Below are positions 7,956-18,489 of a stretch of 64,000 nt of DNA, one piece after another. The stretch covers positions 531,001 to 595,000 of the forward strand of contig NZ_KB907500.1 in the NCBI RefSeq assembly GCF_000382065.1, given 5' to 3'. The stretch is from Stenotrophomonas hibiscicola ATCC 19867. Its GTDB lineage: Bacteria; Pseudomonadota; Gammaproteobacteria; Xanthomonadales; Xanthomonadaceae. The notes under the pieces are model-generated. The model was not told the DNA's origin. It saw only the letters and a program-made list of their open reading frames with translations, and searched no databases. A program made the position numbers and the translations under genes. The stretch's first letter is position 1, and each line of letters starts with the position of its first letter.

Positions 7956-10094
7956 ATGACCCGTTCCGCCTTCCGTACCCCGCAGCCGCAACGGCTGTCC
8001 GTTGCCGTGCTCGCCGTTCTCTGCGCCGTGGCCCCGGCCGCCTTCGCCGACACCGCCGCCGATCCGACCACCCTCGACAAGGTGGTGGTCAAGGGCGAAC
8101 GCGCCGAAGGCTATTCGGTGCGCCGCACCTCGGCCGGTACCCGCTTCGACCTGGCACCGCGCGAGATCCCGCAGTCGCTCAGCATCATCAGCCACCAGCG
8201 CATCGAAGATCAGAACCTGGACGACATCATCGACGTGCTGGCCAACACCACCGGCGTGACCAGTACCCAGTCCGACAGCGAGCGCACCGAGTTCTACGCA
8301 CGTGGGTTCTACATCGACGCCTACCAGTTCGATGGCCTGCCCACGCAGATGGTGCAGAACTGGAGCTACGGTGATTCCGGCCTGGACCTTGCGCTGTACG
8401 ACCGCGTGGAAGTGGTGCGTGGCGCCACCGGCCTGCTCAGTGGTGCCGGCAATCCGTCCGCGTCGGTGAACCTGATCCGCAAGCATGCCGACAGTGCCGA
8501 GCTGGCCGGCAGCGTGTCGGTGAACGTCGGCAGCTGGGGCCGCACCCGCACCACCGTGGACGTAGGCAGCGCGCTCAACGCCAGTGGCACGGTGCGCGGC
8601 CGCGTAATCGGCAGCTACCTGGACACCGATGGCCAGATGGACCGCTACAACCAGCGCAAGACGCTGGGCTATGCCGTCATCGACGCCGACCTGACCCCGG
8701 ACACGCAGCTGAGCGTGGGCTACGACTACCAGCAGAAGCGCGCCAATGGCGCGACCTGGGGCGGCTTCCCGATGTGGTACGCCGATGGCAGCCCGACGAA
8801 CTATCCGACCTCGTTCAATCCGTCGCCGGACTGGACCTACTGGGACACCACCAGCAAGCGTGCGTTCGCCACCCTGCAGCACGCCTTCAGCAACGGCTGG
8901 AAGTTCAAGATCGGCGCCACCCACGACCGCACCAAGGCCGACGACAAGCTGTTCTATCCGGCCTATACCGCATTCAACAAGACCACGGGCGCCGGCATCA
9001 CGCCGATGGCCGGCTTCTACAACACCGAGCGCAAGGTCGACGGCATTGATGGCTACATCGACGGTCCGTTCCAGCTGTTGGGCCGCGAACACCAGTTCAT
9101 GGCCGGCCTGAGCTACAACAAGCGCGAATTCGCCAACTACGGTGACTTCCAGATGGGCGGTCCCGGCACCGGCTGGAATCCCTTCAGCTCCTATCTCGAC
9201 TGGACCGGCAACATCGCCCAGCCGAACTGGAACCCGCTGGCGCTGGCCAGCCAGGGCACCATCACCCAGAAGGCCGGCTATGCCGCCGCGCGCCTGTCGC
9301 TGGCTGATCCGCTGAAGCTGATCCTCGGTGCGCGCTACACCCACTGGAAGAGCGAAGGCGAGAACGACGACCGCGAACACAAGGTGACCACCCCGTACGC
9401 CGGCCTGGTGTATGACATCAACGACACCTACTCCGCGTACGCCAGCTACACCGAGATCTTCCAGCCGCAGACCGCGCGCGACCGCAACGACCGTTATCTC
9501 GATCCGGTAGACGGCAAGAGCTACGAGGTGGGCGTCAAGGGCGCCTGGTTCGACAACCGTCTGAACGCCTCGTTGGCGGTGTTCCGCATCGAGCAGGACA
9601 ACGTCGCCCAGGTCACCAGCGAACCGATCATCGGCCGCCCGGGCGAGTTCGCCTCGATCGCTGCGCGCGGCACCGTGAGCCGTGGCTTCGAGTTCGAAGT
9701 GAACGGCGAACTGGCCCCGGGCTGGAATGCGACCTTCGGTGCTTCGCGCTATGTGGCCAAGGACATCAACGGTGCCGACATCAACACCAACCTGCCGCAG
9801 ACCGCGCTGAAGCTGTTCACCAGCTACACCCCGCAATCGCTGCAGGAATTGACCGTCGGCGGCGGTGCCAACTGGCAGAACCGCATCTACTACGCCGCAC
9901 CGGTGGTGGGCCGCTTCGAACAGGAAGGGTATGCGCTGGTCAGTGCCTTCGTGCGCTACCGCATCTCGCCGAAGTTCAGCGTGCAGGCCAACCTCAACAA
10001 CCTGCTGGACAAGAAGTACTACTCGCAGATCACCGGCTACGGTGCGTACGGCGATGGCCGGAATGGCTCGCTGACGTTCACCTGGGCGTTCTGA
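7956..10094 (+). CDS. TonB-dependent siderophore receptor
   Basis: A 712-aa outer-membrane receptor. A signal peptide ends at AFA-DT (about residue 32). A TonB box-like segment TLDKVVVKG is followed by a plug domain (REIPQSLSIIS, EVVRGATGLLSGAGNPSASVNLIRK) and a 22-strand barrel ending in TFTWAF with the terminal Phe needed for barrel assembly. The pattern matches the FpvA/FhuE-like TonB-siderophore family; the ligand is unknown. There is no N-terminal signalling (STN) domain, so no sigma-factor surface signalling is expected. Iron control through the upstream AT-rich site is inferred. The ATG at 7956 is preferred over 7920. Confidence 0.93.
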   Translation: MTRSAFRTPQPQRLSVAVLAVLCAVAPAAFADTAADPTTLDKVVVKGERAEGYSVRRTSAGTRFDLAPREIPQSLSIISHQRIEDQNLDDIIDVLANTTGVTSTQSDSERTEFYARGFYIDAYQFDGLPTQMVQNWSYGDSGLDLALYDRVEVVRGATGLLSGAGNPSASVNLIRKHADSAELAGSVSVNVGSWGRTRTTVDVGSALNASGTVRGRVIGSYLDTDGQMDRYNQRKTLGYAVIDADLTPDTQLSVGYDYQQKRANGATWGGFPMWYADGSPTNYPTSFNPSPDWTYWDTTSKRAFATLQHAFSNGWKFKIGATHDRTKADDKLFYPAYTAFNKTTGAGITPMAGFYNTERKVDGIDGYIDGPFQLLGREHQFMAGLSYNKREFANYGDFQMGGPGTGWNPFSSYLDWTGNIAQPNWNPLALASQGTITQKAGYAAARLSLADPLKLILGARYTHWKSEGENDDREHKVTTPYAGLVYDINDTYSAYASYTEIFQPQTARDRNDRYLDPVDGKSYEVGVKGAWFDNRLNASLAVFRIEQDNVAQVTSEPIIGRPGEFASIAARGTVSRGFEFEVNGELAPGWNATFGASRYVAKDINGADINTNLPQTALKLFTSYTPQSLQELTVGGGANWQNRIYYAAPVVGRFEQEGYALVSAFVRYRISPKFSVQANLNNLLDKKYYSQITGYGAYGDGRNGSLTFTWAF

Positions 10095-10124
10095 TCAGGC
10101 GCGGGGCACGATCGCCCCGCACCT

Positions 10125-10181
10125 GTAGAGCCGAGCCCACGCTCGGCTGATTCTCTGAGCCGAGCGTGGGCTCGGCTCTAC
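10125..10181. repeat. SMAG dimer between convergent receptor genes
   Basis: GTAGAGCCGAGC... (10125) pairs with ...GGCTCTAC (10181). It is preceded by a smaller GCGGGGC/GCCCCGC hairpin at about 10100-10120 that may end the receptor transcript. Confidence 0.9.
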
Positions 10182-10226
10182 ACCAGCAAGGCAGCGCCGG
10201 AACTGACCGGCACTGCCACCGTTACA

Positions 10227-13088
10227 TCAGAAGCGCAGGTCCGCGCGCAGGTACCAGTAGCGGCCACGCGGGATGTCATAGGTCGAAGCGTCGTAACCGT
10301 TCAACGAGCACGACAGGCAGATCGGCGGATCCTTGTCGAACACGTTGTTCAGGCCGGCCGTCAGCTGCAGCCCCTTCATCCAGTCGATCTTGTAGCCCAC
10401 CTGCATGTCATGGAAGGTGGTGGCCGACAGCGTATTGGTGCCCGCAGCCTGGTTGCTGCAGACCGGAAACACGGAAGCGTCACCGCAGTTTTCGGTCAGT
10501 TCGGAGATATGCCGCACGGTCCAGTTGGCGCTCCAGCGATCCAGCGTCCAGCCGATACTGGCATTGCTGGTCCATTCCGGAATCGAGCTGTCGGCCACTT
10601 CCACGCCCGGCTTCTGCGGCTGCTTCTGGCCCGCCGCACCGGTGGCTTCGTAGCGACCCACGAAGGTGTTCTTCCAGCCCAGCTTGAACTGACCGATCGA
10701 GCTCTGCGGCAACGTCCAGAACAGATCCACATCCCAGCCATCGGTCTTGATCGAACCCAGATTGGTCAGGCGGTTGTTGAAGCTGCTGACCGCGCCGGTG
10801 CTGGCACGGGTGATGCCGTTGCAGTAGATCGGGTCCAGCGTGTCCACGCACAGGTCCAGCTGGGTCTGCGCGTTGATTGCCTGGATCGCGCCGTCGATGG
10901 CATGGCGGTAGAAGGTCACTTCCACATCGAAGCGTTCCGACCACGAACTGTTGCTGCCAAACCATGGGCTCCACACGAAGCCTGCGCTGAAGCTGCGCGA
11001 GCGTTCCGGATCCAGCTCGCGGTTGCCGCCAGTGGTCACCGAGATCTGCGAGTTGGCCTGCTGGAACCCGGCCGGTACGCCCAGCGCAGCACAGTTGGCC
11101 GCGCTGCCACGCGGCGGCGTACCGCCCAGGCCCACCGAGCACGGATCGAACAGCTGCAGGTCGGCACGCGCGGCCGAGCCGTACAGCTCACCGATCGATG
11201 GTGCACGGAAGCCTTCGGCATAGGTCGTGCGCAGCACGAAGTCATCGGTCACCTGCCAGCGCAGGCCGTACTTGGGCGTGAATTCACCACCGAAGGTGGA
11301 GTAGTCCGAGTAGCGCCCGGCCAGGCTCAGGTCCAGCTTCTTGCCGAAGGTCGAATCGGCGAAGATCGGCACGCTCAACTCCAGATACGCCTCGTTGACG
11401 TCATAGGAGCCCGAGGTCGGCTGCGACGGCACGCCGTTGTAGTGGCCGGCCACCGTCAGCGGATCGGGCTGGTACGAACCCTCGTACTTGCGATACTCGA
11501 AGCCGGTAGCGAACGACACCGGGCCGGCCGGCAGCGTGAACAGGTCGCTGGACAGGTTGGCGGTGAACAGGCTCAGTTCGTTCTGGCTGCGGTCACGCAC
11601 CACCGGCTGGATCCACTTCAGCATGTCCGGGGTGATCGAACCGACACCGCCGAAGATGTTCAGCGGCACGCAGCCCGGCGTCGCCGCACAGACCGACGGA
11701 TCGCCCAACGCCATGTTGACGTTGTAGATGTTGTAGCTGCCGTAGTTGGTCTGTTCGGCCTTGTTCTTGCTGTACATGCCGTTGACGTCCCAGTACCAGC
11801 TGCGGTCAGCCGCCTGGAAGTTGCCGACGAAGCCGGTGGCGAAATAGGTGGTGTCCACTTCCTGCTTGAACACGCGCGCGCCGCCTTCCACCGGGCGGCG
11901 GCCGATCAGGCTCAGGTTGTCACCCGAGACCAGGTCGAAGCCGAACGGGTTGTACGGATTGAGCGCGGACACGGTGATGTTGTCGGCCAGCGGATTGCCG
12001 GTGGCGCCATCGGGGCCGAAGAACAGCGGCTCCGGGCCGGCCTGGTTGGTCGACTCACGACGGTTGCCCAGTGCCTTGACGTACCACTGCACGTTGTCGG
12101 TGATGTCGAAGCGGAACTGACCGAACAGGCCCTTACGCTCCGAGGGCGTCAGCACCATGTTGTACTCGGCGAAATTGAACCGGTCGGCGCTGGTGAAGCA
12201 GTGATAGTCATCGGTGCGCGCGCAGCCGGCGCTGCCGTCGTAGCGCGGGTTGCTCACGCCGGTATTGGGCACGATGTTCTGCACCGCGCCGGTGTTCGGG
12301 TCGGTGAACATGAAACGACCCTGCGGAATGCCACCGCTGCCGAACGCCAGCCCGGTGCCGGGAATCGGGAAGCGCGACTGCTCGCGGTCCTTGGCAAACA
12401 CCGGATCCTGCTTGGTCCAGCTGGCGCCCAGGAACAGGCTGAAGCGGTCGCCGCTCTTGCCCCAGGCCAGGTCCACGCCCTTCTGCGTGCCATCGCCCTT
12501 GCTGTACTCGCCATAATTCAGGGTCACCTGGCCGCCATCGAAGTCACGGCGGGTGATGATGTTGACCACGCCGGCAATGGCGTCGGAACCGTACAGCGAC
12601 GACGCGCCATCTTCCAGCACTTCGATGCGCTCGACGATGGCCAGCGGAATGGTATTGAGATCGGTGGCCGAGCCGACGCCGGATGCGGATGACTCATTGA
12701 CCCAGCGGATGCCGTCGACCAGCACCAGCACGCGCTTGGCGCCCAGGTGGCGCAGGTCCACCTGCGCCGAACCGGCACCTACACCACTGCCATCGGGCGG
12801 GAAGCCGAAGTTGCCGGACGAGTTGAACTTGGCGTTGAGCGCCGAACCGGAACCGGTGAGCTGCTGCAGCACTTCGCCGATCGAGGTCAGGCCGGTGCGT
12901 TCGATATCGCCGCGCGTCAGCGTCTGGATCGGCACCTGGCCTTCCACCTCAGCGCGCTTGATGCGGGTACCGGTGACTTCCACCGCATCCAGGTTGGTGG
13001 TGGATTGTGCAGCGGCACCCAACGGTGCCAGGGTCATCACGCACAGCGCGACGGCAACCGCCAAAGGGCGGTGGTGCAGGTGATTCAT
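10227..13088 (-). CDS. TonB-dependent receptor, substrate unknown
   Basis: A 953-aa outer-membrane receptor with a signal peptide (about 1-27, ending GAAAQ), a TonB box region [14 protein letters not shown], a plug domain ([52 protein letters not shown]) and a long barrel ending in LRADLRF. Many extracellular-loop cysteines occur in the second half (for example DPCSVG and LSCSLNG). The plug resembles the Xanthomonadaceae group of large receptors that take up complex substrates. The ATG at 13088 is preceded by GGAGAGAGA. Confidence 0.92.
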   Translation of the reverse strand: MNHLHHRPLAVAVALCVMTLAPLGAAAQSTTNLDAVEVTGTRIKRAEVEGQVPIQTLTRGDIERTGLTSIGEVLQQLTGSGSALNAKFNSSGNFGFPPDGSGVGAGSAQVDLRHLGAKRVLVLVDGIRWVNESSASGVGSATDLNTIPLAIVERIEVLEDGASSLYGSDAIAGVVNIITRRDFDGGQVTLNYGEYSKGDGTQKGVDLAWGKSGDRFSLFLGASWTKQDPVFAKDREQSRFPIPGTGLAFGSGGIPQGRFMFTDPNTGAVQNIVPNTGVSNPRYDGSAGCARTDDYHCFTSADRFNFAEYNMVLTPSERKGLFGQFRFDITDNVQWYVKALGNRRESTNQAGPEPLFFGPDGATGNPLADNITVSALNPYNPFGFDLVSGDNLSLIGRRPVEGGARVFKQEVDTTYFATGFVGNFQAADRSWYWDVNGMYSKNKAEQTNYGSYNIYNVNMALGDPSVCAATPGCVPLNIFGGVGSITPDMLKWIQPVVRDRSQNELSLFTANLSSDLFTLPAGPVSFATGFEYRKYEGSYQPDPLTVAGHYNGVPSQPTSGSYDVNEAYLELSVPIFADSTFGKKLDLSLAGRYSDYSTFGGEFTPKYGLRWQVTDDFVLRTTYAEGFRAPSIGELYGSAARADLQLFDPCSVGLGGTPPRGSAANCAALGVPAGFQQANSQISVTTGGNRELDPERSRSFSAGFVWSPWFGSNSSWSERFDVEVTFYRHAIDGAIQAINAQTQLDLCVDTLDPIYCNGITRASTGAVSSFNNRLTNLGSIKTDGWDVDLFWTLPQSSIGQFKLGWKNTFVGRYEATGAAGQKQPQKPGVEVADSSIPEWTSNASIGWTLDRWSANWTVRHISELTENCGDASVFPVCSNQAAGTNTLSATTFHDMQVGYKIDWMKGLQLTAGLNNVFDKDPPICLSCSLNGYDASTYDIPRGRYWYLRADLRF

Positions 13089-13347
13089 TCGCTCTCTCTC
13101 CAAAGGAATGTCGGGACATAGGCTGCCGCACTCCCTCCCTGCATGGCGGCGCCGTCTCCTTTGTAAACAAGTGGTAAAAATCGCGGCGTGACCGGCGACA
13201 CCTTTTCACGCAATCCTGACGAATGAACCGTCGGCATCCGCAATTAGTTCAGTATCTAGGAATTATTTTAAATTCCAGAATTTTGCCAGCTTGAACCACG
13301 AATCCGGCAGAGACTCAGACCTCCGACGCTCAAAGCGAGGTTCAATC

Positions 13348-14235
13348 GTGAAAGCAACTACTGCCAGACTGCAAGCAGCGATCATCGCACTTGTCTTCTT
13401 TTCATTTGCAGGTGAATCCGAAGCAGGCGGCCTCATCGAGTGCAACAATTGCGTATCGCCCAAATCCGTCGCTCTACAGTCTGGATCTGGCCTCACAGTG
13501 ATAATTGACTTCGAAAAAGCACAACTGACCGCATTCGATGTTGAATATGACCGGGAAATGAGAAAATGGAGAGCCCTTCCGACCCCTGTACCCAGCCAGA
13601 TCCAAATGGCATTTCTCCGGATTGTGGAAAGTGTATCTGGCGTTAGTGATCAGCCGAGCCGCGCTTTTCCAAATGCGGGGGGAGGCGCAATGGTTCCCCT
13701 CCACCCCGACAATCCGGGGAATTCCAATGGGATGCGATTTCCAGAGTCGTACAAATCGTCCGACGCGTTCGAGATCGTCAGCTCTGCGACCATGAGGACG
13801 CGACTAGGCCAGTATTTGGCCCTAGAAATCGCAGGAGCCAATACAAGCAACCCAGCGTGGAACAGCTTCGCGCTTTCCATACAGCAATTTTCGCTCAACT
13901 GGGCAAGCATAAAAGGGGGCGGATCAGTCAATATAGTAATTACTTGGAGAGACGGATCAAAAACCCTCTATCGAATCACCCCTGATAACGTAGCAGAGGC
14001 CAAATACCAGAAAGGTGAGAGCCGGGACGGCACTGGAAACAAAGTCCCAGATGAGACCATTGCAGATCCTGTCACGGCTCCTTCTTACGCTGGACAGTAT
14101 TACTTCCGCCACGACGGCGATGTCGATAAATGGGCCCGCTCTGCTCAGATGTATGGTGTGCCGGTCCAACGCGGGTCCAGCAGTCGAATTTCCTGCAGCT
14201 GGGACGGCCGCACAGTCTATTGCCAGCAATACTGA
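13348..14235 (+). CDS. secreted hypothetical protein in an AT-rich island
   Basis: A 295-aa protein of no family I recognise. The GTG at 13348 follows AAAGCGAGG by 7 nt and yields a signal peptide (hydrophobic run about 9-22, cleavage near SEAGG). The mature N-terminus has a CNNC pair, and a second pair lies in SCSWDGRTVYC near the C-terminus, so disulfides are likely. The middle is rich in Ser, Asn, Gly and Pro. Base composition and codon use (many AAA, AAT, ATA codons) are clearly more AT-rich than every neighbour, which suggests recent acquisition. Confidence 0.8.
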   Translation: MKATTARLQAAIIALVFFSFAGESEAGGLIECNNCVSPKSVALQSGSGLTVIIDFEKAQLTAFDVEYDREMRKWRALPTPVPSQIQMAFLRIVESVSGVSDQPSRAFPNAGGGAMVPLHPDNPGNSNGMRFPESYKSSDAFEIVSSATMRTRLGQYLALEIAGANTSNPAWNSFALSIQQFSLNWASIKGGGSVNIVITWRDGSKTLYRITPDNVAEAKYQKGESRDGTGNKVPDETIADPVTAPSYAGQYYFRHDGDVDKWARSAQMYGVPVQRGSSSRISCSWDGRTVYCQQY

Positions 14236-14240
14236 CTAAA

Positions 14241-14284
14241 GGTGGACGCTGTTGAGGCACACCGCCCCCCAACAGCGCCCCACC
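14241..14284. terminator. hairpin between convergent genes
   Basis: GGTGGACGCTGTTG (14241-14254) is largely complementary to CAACAGCGCCCCACC (14270-14284). It lies between the hypothetical secreted protein and exbD. There is no U-tract, so intrinsic termination is uncertain. Confidence 0.45.
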
Positions 14285-14288
14285 CATC

Positions 14289-14696
14289 TCACCGCACGAA
14301 AGCAATCCGCTCCATGCCGGTCGCCTCGGCCGCAGCCAATATCCGCGCCATGCCTTCGTACTCGGCCGCCGGATCGGTGGCGATGCGCAGCTCCGGCCGG
14401 TTGCCGGCATGTTCGCCCGCCTGTGCCTGCAGGCGCGCCTGCAGTTCGCCGATCGCCATCGGCTGGCCGTTCCAGCTGAGCTGGTTGGCAGCGTCCAGGC
14501 GCAGCTCGATCGGCGGTGGCGGTTCGGGACGGTCGACCACCCGATCGGTGGCCTGCGGCAATTGCACGGCAATCGGCCGGGCCACGATCGGCGCGGTCAC
14601 GATGAAGATGATCAACAGCACCAGCATCACATCCACCAGTGGCGTGACATTGATGTCCGCCAGCGGGCCGCTTCTTCCTGCGCTACTGAACGCCAT
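14289..14696 (-). CDS. exbD: ExbD/TolR-family biopolymer transport protein
   Basis: A 135-aa protein with one N-terminal membrane helix (about 22-42, VDVMLVLLIIFIVTAPIVA) that contains the Asp needed for proton use, then a periplasmic domain ending in MERIAFVR. ExbD works with ExbB and TonB to energise outer-membrane receptors. No exbB or tonB is adjacent, so this is an orphan copy; it might support the two receptors just upstream in the window. The ATG at 14696 follows GGGAGC. Confidence 0.9.
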   Translation of the reverse strand: MAFSSAGRSGPLADINVTPLVDVMLVLLIIFIVTAPIVARPIAVQLPQATDRVVDRPEPPPPIELRLDAANQLSWNGQPMAIGELQARLQAQAGEHAGNRPELRIATDPAAEYEGMARILAAAEATGMERIAFVR

Positions 14697-14847
14697 GTGC
14701 CGCTCCCTGCAGCCGGGCCGTTCGCCCAAGGCCGACGTTACGACGCCTCCCATCCGCTGCGGCAGTGGCCTGCGCGGGGTCATTCAGCTGTCGTTGCCGA
14801 CGCTCGGCGTGCACGCAATGCGAAACTGAATTCAGCCATCGCCCGCT

Positions 14848-16833
14848 ATGCTGGTCGCCATGACCCGACGCACTTCAACTGCCCTGTCCCTGCTGCCCTT
14901 GGCCACCACGCTGCTGATCGGCTGCGCCAACGCCCAGTCCCTCGACGCCCAGAACGCGCAGCTGAAGGCTGCGATCGCTGCCGCCGAACGCGGCCAGTTC
15001 GATCCCGGCCAGGCCGCTGCACTCAGCCGCCATCCGGCTTACGGATGGCTGGAGTACGCCAACCTGCGCCGCAACATCGACACCGTCGATACCGCGCAGG
15101 CACAGGCCTTCCTCAAGCGCTATGACGGCCAGGCCGTGGCCAACACGTTCCGCAGCGTGTGGCTGCCCTCGGTCGCACGCCGCCAGGACTGGCCCACCCT
15201 GCTCGCCAACTGGGTGCCCACCGACAACGCCGGCCTGCGCTGTGCGCAGCTGACCGCGCGTCAGGTGACCGGCAAGGTCGATCCGCAGTGGATCAGCGAG
15301 GCGCAGGACCTGTGGCGCAAGAACGGCAAGTCGCTGCCGGACAGCTGTGATGCCGTTTTCGCCGTGCTGCAGGCGCAGGGTGGCCTGAGCGACGCCCTGC
15401 GCTGGGAACGCATCGATGCCGCCGCCGACGCCCAGCAGCCGGCCGTGATGCGCAGTGCCGCACGTGGCCTGCCTGCCACCGACCTGGCGCTGGCGAACAA
15501 TTACGCTGCCTTTGTCGACAAGCCCAATGCCAGCGCGTTGAACTGGCCGCGCAACGAACGCAGCCGGCGCATCGCCACCGATGGCCTGGCCAAGCTGGCC
15601 AAGGCCGACCCGGCCGCCACCGAACAGCAGCTGCCGCAGTACGCCCAGGCGCTGGGCCTGAGTGCCGAGCAGCAGGGCCAGGTGCTGTACCAGATCGCAC
15701 TGTGGACGGTGGCTTCCTACCTGCCCGATTCGGCGCGCCGCCTCAATGCGGTGCCGGAATCGGCGTATGACGAACGCCTGCACGAATGGCGCGTGCGCGA
15801 AGCGATGTCGCGCGGCGATTGGCCAGCGGCACTGACAGCGATCCGCAAGATGGCCAGCAAGCAGCGCAGCGACCCGCGTTGGCGCTACTTCGAAGGCCGC
15901 ATGCTGGAGAAGACCGGCCAGGCCCAGCAGGCGCAGCCGTTGTTCCGCGAGGCCGCACGCGCACCGACCTTCCACGGTTTCCTGGCCGCCGACAAGCTGC
16001 AGCAGGGCTACACGCTGTGCCCGTGGAAGCCGAATGACAGCGCGCAGGCACAGGCAGCGGTCGCGCGCGATCCGGCCATCCAGCGCGCGATGGCGCTGTA
16101 CCAGATCGACCGTGCCGGCTGGGCCGTGGCCGAATGGAACAGCGCGCTGTCGCGCTTCGATGACACCCAGCGCCGCCTGGCGGTACGCGTTGCGCAGGAC
16201 AACGGCTGGTTCGACCGCGCCGTGTTCGCGCTCGGCAAGCAGCCGCAGGAACAGCGCCTGTACGACCTGCGTTTCCCGCTGCACCACGACGCCACCATAC
16301 GCCGCGAGTCGGCACGCAATGCCATCGACCCGGCCTGGGTGGCTGCGGAGATCCGAGCCGAAAGCACCTTCACTCCGCGTGCGCGCTCGCCTGCCAACGC
16401 CATGGGCCTGATGCAGGTGCTGCCGGCCACCGGTGCCGGTGTGGCCAAGTCGATCGGCCTGACCGGCTACGGCGGCGCCGACAGCCTGTACGACCCGGAC
16501 ACCAACATCGCCATCGGCACCGCCTACCTGCGCCAGCTGATGAACAAGTACGACGGCCTGCCGTACGTGACCATCGCCGCCTACAACGCCGGCCCGACCC
16601 CGACCGCACGATGGCAGGGCCAGCGCCCGGGCTTTGATCCGGACCTGTGGATCGAGACCATCAGCTACAAGGAAACCCGCGAGTACGTGGCCCGCGTGCT
16701 GGCCTTCAGCGTGATCTACGACTGGCGCCTCAATGGTGATGCGCTGCCGCTGAGCGACCGCCTGATGGGCCGCCTGGTGGACAAGCGCAAGAGCTTCAGC
16801 TGCGCGGCCAACGCCGAGCAGGGCGGCGATTGA
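14848..16833 (+). CDS. slt: soluble lytic murein transglycosylase (Slt70-like)
   Basis: A 661-aa enzyme that cleaves peptidoglycan glycan strands to 1,6-anhydro-muropeptides. A signal or lipoprotein leader (LLIGC) is followed by a long alpha-superhelical U/L domain, then a GEWL-like catalytic domain: the catalytic Glu is in AEIRAES (about residue 505), then NAMGLMQVLP and AAYNAGP. The length matches the family. ATG 14848 or ATG 14860 could be the start; neither has a clear ribosome-binding site. Confidence 0.93.
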   Translation: MLVAMTRRTSTALSLLPLATTLLIGCANAQSLDAQNAQLKAAIAAAERGQFDPGQAAALSRHPAYGWLEYANLRRNIDTVDTAQAQAFLKRYDGQAVANTFRSVWLPSVARRQDWPTLLANWVPTDNAGLRCAQLTARQVTGKVDPQWISEAQDLWRKNGKSLPDSCDAVFAVLQAQGGLSDALRWERIDAAADAQQPAVMRSAARGLPATDLALANNYAAFVDKPNASALNWPRNERSRRIATDGLAKLAKADPAATEQQLPQYAQALGLSAEQQGQVLYQIALWTVASYLPDSARRLNAVPESAYDERLHEWRVREAMSRGDWPAALTAIRKMASKQRSDPRWRYFEGRMLEKTGQAQQAQPLFREAARAPTFHGFLAADKLQQGYTLCPWKPNDSAQAQAAVARDPAIQRAMALYQIDRAGWAVAEWNSALSRFDDTQRRLAVRVAQDNGWFDRAVFALGKQPQEQRLYDLRFPLHHDATIRRESARNAIDPAWVAAEIRAESTFTPRARSPANAMGLMQVLPATGAGVAKSIGLTGYGGADSLYDPDTNIAIGTAYLRQLMNKYDGLPYVTIAAYNAGPTPTARWQGQRPGFDPDLWIETISYKETREYVARVLAFSVIYDWRLNGDALPLSDRLMGRLVDKRKSFSCAANAEQGGD

Positions 16834-16846
16834 TCACCCGATGACG

Positions 16847-16909
16847 GTAGCGCCGGGCCATGCCCGGCGGACGCCATGATGTGTCCCGCCGGCCAGCGGC
16901 CGGCACTAC
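16847..16909. repeat. SMAG dimer between slt and cca
   Basis: GTAGCGCCGGGCCATGCCCGGCG begins at 16847 and an inverted element, GCCGGCCAGCGGCCGGCACTAC, ends at 16909. The arms differ in sequence but both follow the GTAG/CTAC rule. Confidence 0.85.
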
Positions 16910-16926
16910 CGTGCGATCATCCCCCC

Positions 16927-18147
16927 ATGAAGATCTATCTTGTCGGCGGCGCCGTGCGCGACCGCCTGCTGCAGCGCCCTGCCGGCGACCGCGACTGGGT
17001 GGTGGTTGGCGCCACGCCCGCGCAGATGGAAGCGCAGGGCTACACCGCCGTCGGCCGCGATTTCCCGGTGTTCCTGCATCCGAAGACGGGTGAGGAATAC
17101 GCGCTGGCGCGCACCGAGCGCAAATCCGGCCGCGGCTATCGCGGCTTCGTGGTCGATGCCGATCCGGCGGTGACGCTGGAAGAAGACCTGCAGCGCCGCG
17201 ACTTCACCATCAATGCGATTGCCTGCGACGAAGACACCGGCACGCTGGTCGATCCCTATGGCGGTGTCCGCGACCTGGAACAGCGCGTGCTGCGCCATGT
17301 CGGGCCGGCCTTCGTCGAGGATCCGCTGCGCGTGCTGCGCGCGGCGCGCTTCATGGCCCGTTTTGCACCACTGGGCTTCAGCGTCGCCGAAGAGACCATG
17401 GCACTGATGCGCGAGGTCGCCGCCAGCGGTGAACTGGACGCGCTGGTGCCGGAACGCGTCTGGCAGGAACTGCGCAAGGCGCTGGTCAGTGAACGGCCCT
17501 CCGCCTTCCTGCGCACGCTGCACGATGCGCAGGCACTGGGCCCAATCCTGCCCGAACTGGAAGCACTGTACGGCGTACCGCAGCGTGCTGAATTCCACCC
17601 GGAAGTCGACACCGGCATCCACCAGGAAATGGTCAGCGACATGGCCGCGAAGCTCGCCCCCGGCGATGACCTGGTCGGCTTCGCTGCCCTCACCCACGAT
17701 CTCGGCAAGGGCCTGACCCCGCCGGAGGAATGGCCGCGCCACATCATGCACGAGCAGCGCGGCATCAAGCCGTTGAAGGCACTGTGTGCGCGGTTGAAGA
17801 TTCCCACCGAACACCAGCAGCTGGCCGAAGCGGTGTGCCGCGAGCACTTGAACGTGCACCGCATCGATGAACTGCGCGATGCCACCGTGCTGGAACTGCT
17901 GGGCCGCTGTGATGCGCTGCGCCGGCCGGAACGCGTGGCCCGCATCGCACTGTGCTGCGAGGCCGACAAGCGCGGCCGGCTCGGCTTCGAGGACGCCGAC
18001 TACCCACAGGGCGAAACGCTCAAGCGCCTGCACCAGGCGGCGCTGTCAGTGCAGGCACGGGATCTGGATACGACACACCTGAAGGGGCCGGCCATCGGCG
18101 AAGCGCTGGCCAAGGCGCGGGTGAAAGCCATCGCCTCCGCCCGCTGA
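16927..18147 (+). CDS. cca: multifunctional CCA-adding tRNA nucleotidyltransferase
   Basis: A 406-aa class II nucleotidyltransferase that builds or repairs the 3' CCA of tRNA. The GGAVRD motif is at residues 7-12 and the catalytic DxD at 21-23. [10 protein letters not shown] and [12 protein letters not shown] follow, with an HD domain (LTHDLGKG, about residue 255) carrying phosphatase and phosphodiesterase activity, as in gammaproteobacterial Cca. The length agrees with E. coli (412). The ATG at 16927 starts directly with the conserved [10 protein letters not shown]. Confidence 0.97.
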   Translation: MKIYLVGGAVRDRLLQRPAGDRDWVVVGATPAQMEAQGYTAVGRDFPVFLHPKTGEEYALARTERKSGRGYRGFVVDADPAVTLEEDLQRRDFTINAIACDEDTGTLVDPYGGVRDLEQRVLRHVGPAFVEDPLRVLRAARFMARFAPLGFSVAEETMALMREVAASGELDALVPERVWQELRKALVSERPSAFLRTLHDAQALGPILPELEALYGVPQRAEFHPEVDTGIHQEMVSDMAAKLAPGDDLVGFAALTHDLGKGLTPPEEWPRHIMHEQRGIKPLKALCARLKIPTEHQQLAEAVCREHLNVHRIDELRDATVLELLGRCDALRRPERVARIALCCEADKRGRLGFEDADYPQGETLKRLHQAALSVQARDLDTTHLKGPAIGEALAKARVKAIASAR

Positions 18148-18190
18148 AGCACCTGGTGATGCCGGCTGCTGGCCGGCACCGATCGCCCGT

Positions 18191-18403
18191 CTATCGACGA
18201 CGCTTACGCGAGAAGTGGTCGACAGCATGAGCACCCAACAAGATGGGTTGCATCAAGAGGAACAGCCATCCACCCAGCCGGAGTGTCTCCACCGGATTGA
18301 ACCGGGTGATGAACGCAGCTACCAGTGCCAAACCCGCAACAAGGCCGACCTCATAGACCCACAGCGATCGGTTAGAACGCCTGCCCACGATGCTCCTCTC
18401 CAT
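18191..18403 (-). CDS. small membrane protein, function unknown
   Basis: Up to 70 aa with two hydrophobic helices (about 17-34 and 43-58) and a basic tail (HFSRKRRR). I recognise no family. ATG 18403 is possible, but GGAGAGGAG inside its first codons sits well for a GTG start at 18388 (65 aa). It is an isolated gene between SMAG elements. Confidence 0.6.
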   Translation of the reverse strand: MERSIVGRRSNRSLWVYEVGLVAGLALVAAFITRFNPVETLRLGGWLFLLMQPILLGAHAVDHFSRKRRR

Positions 18404-18447
18404 TGAACAGGACGCACTTGCAAGCCATCGCCGCCGTCCGGCACCAC

Positions 18448-18474
18448 GGGTAGTGCCGGCCGCTGGCCGGCAAC
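18448..18474. repeat. single SMAG element
   Basis: GTAGTGCCGGCCGCTGGCCGGCA with its GTAG end at 18450. A half-copy without GTAG lies at about 18161-18180. Confidence 0.8.
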
Positions 18475-18489
18475 CAGACACTCGCGGGA

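Noticed and set aside
7545-9836. A long minus-strand open frame of 763 codons
   Set aside because: It is antisense to the siderophore receptor, which has a signal peptide and plug and barrel motifs. In GC-rich DNA the opposite strand of a real gene often stays open. The translation is low-complexity, rich in Val, Gly, Arg and His.
10410-12692. Plus-strand open frame of 760 codons
   Set aside because: It is the shadow of the second TonB-dependent receptor; it has no motif or start signal.
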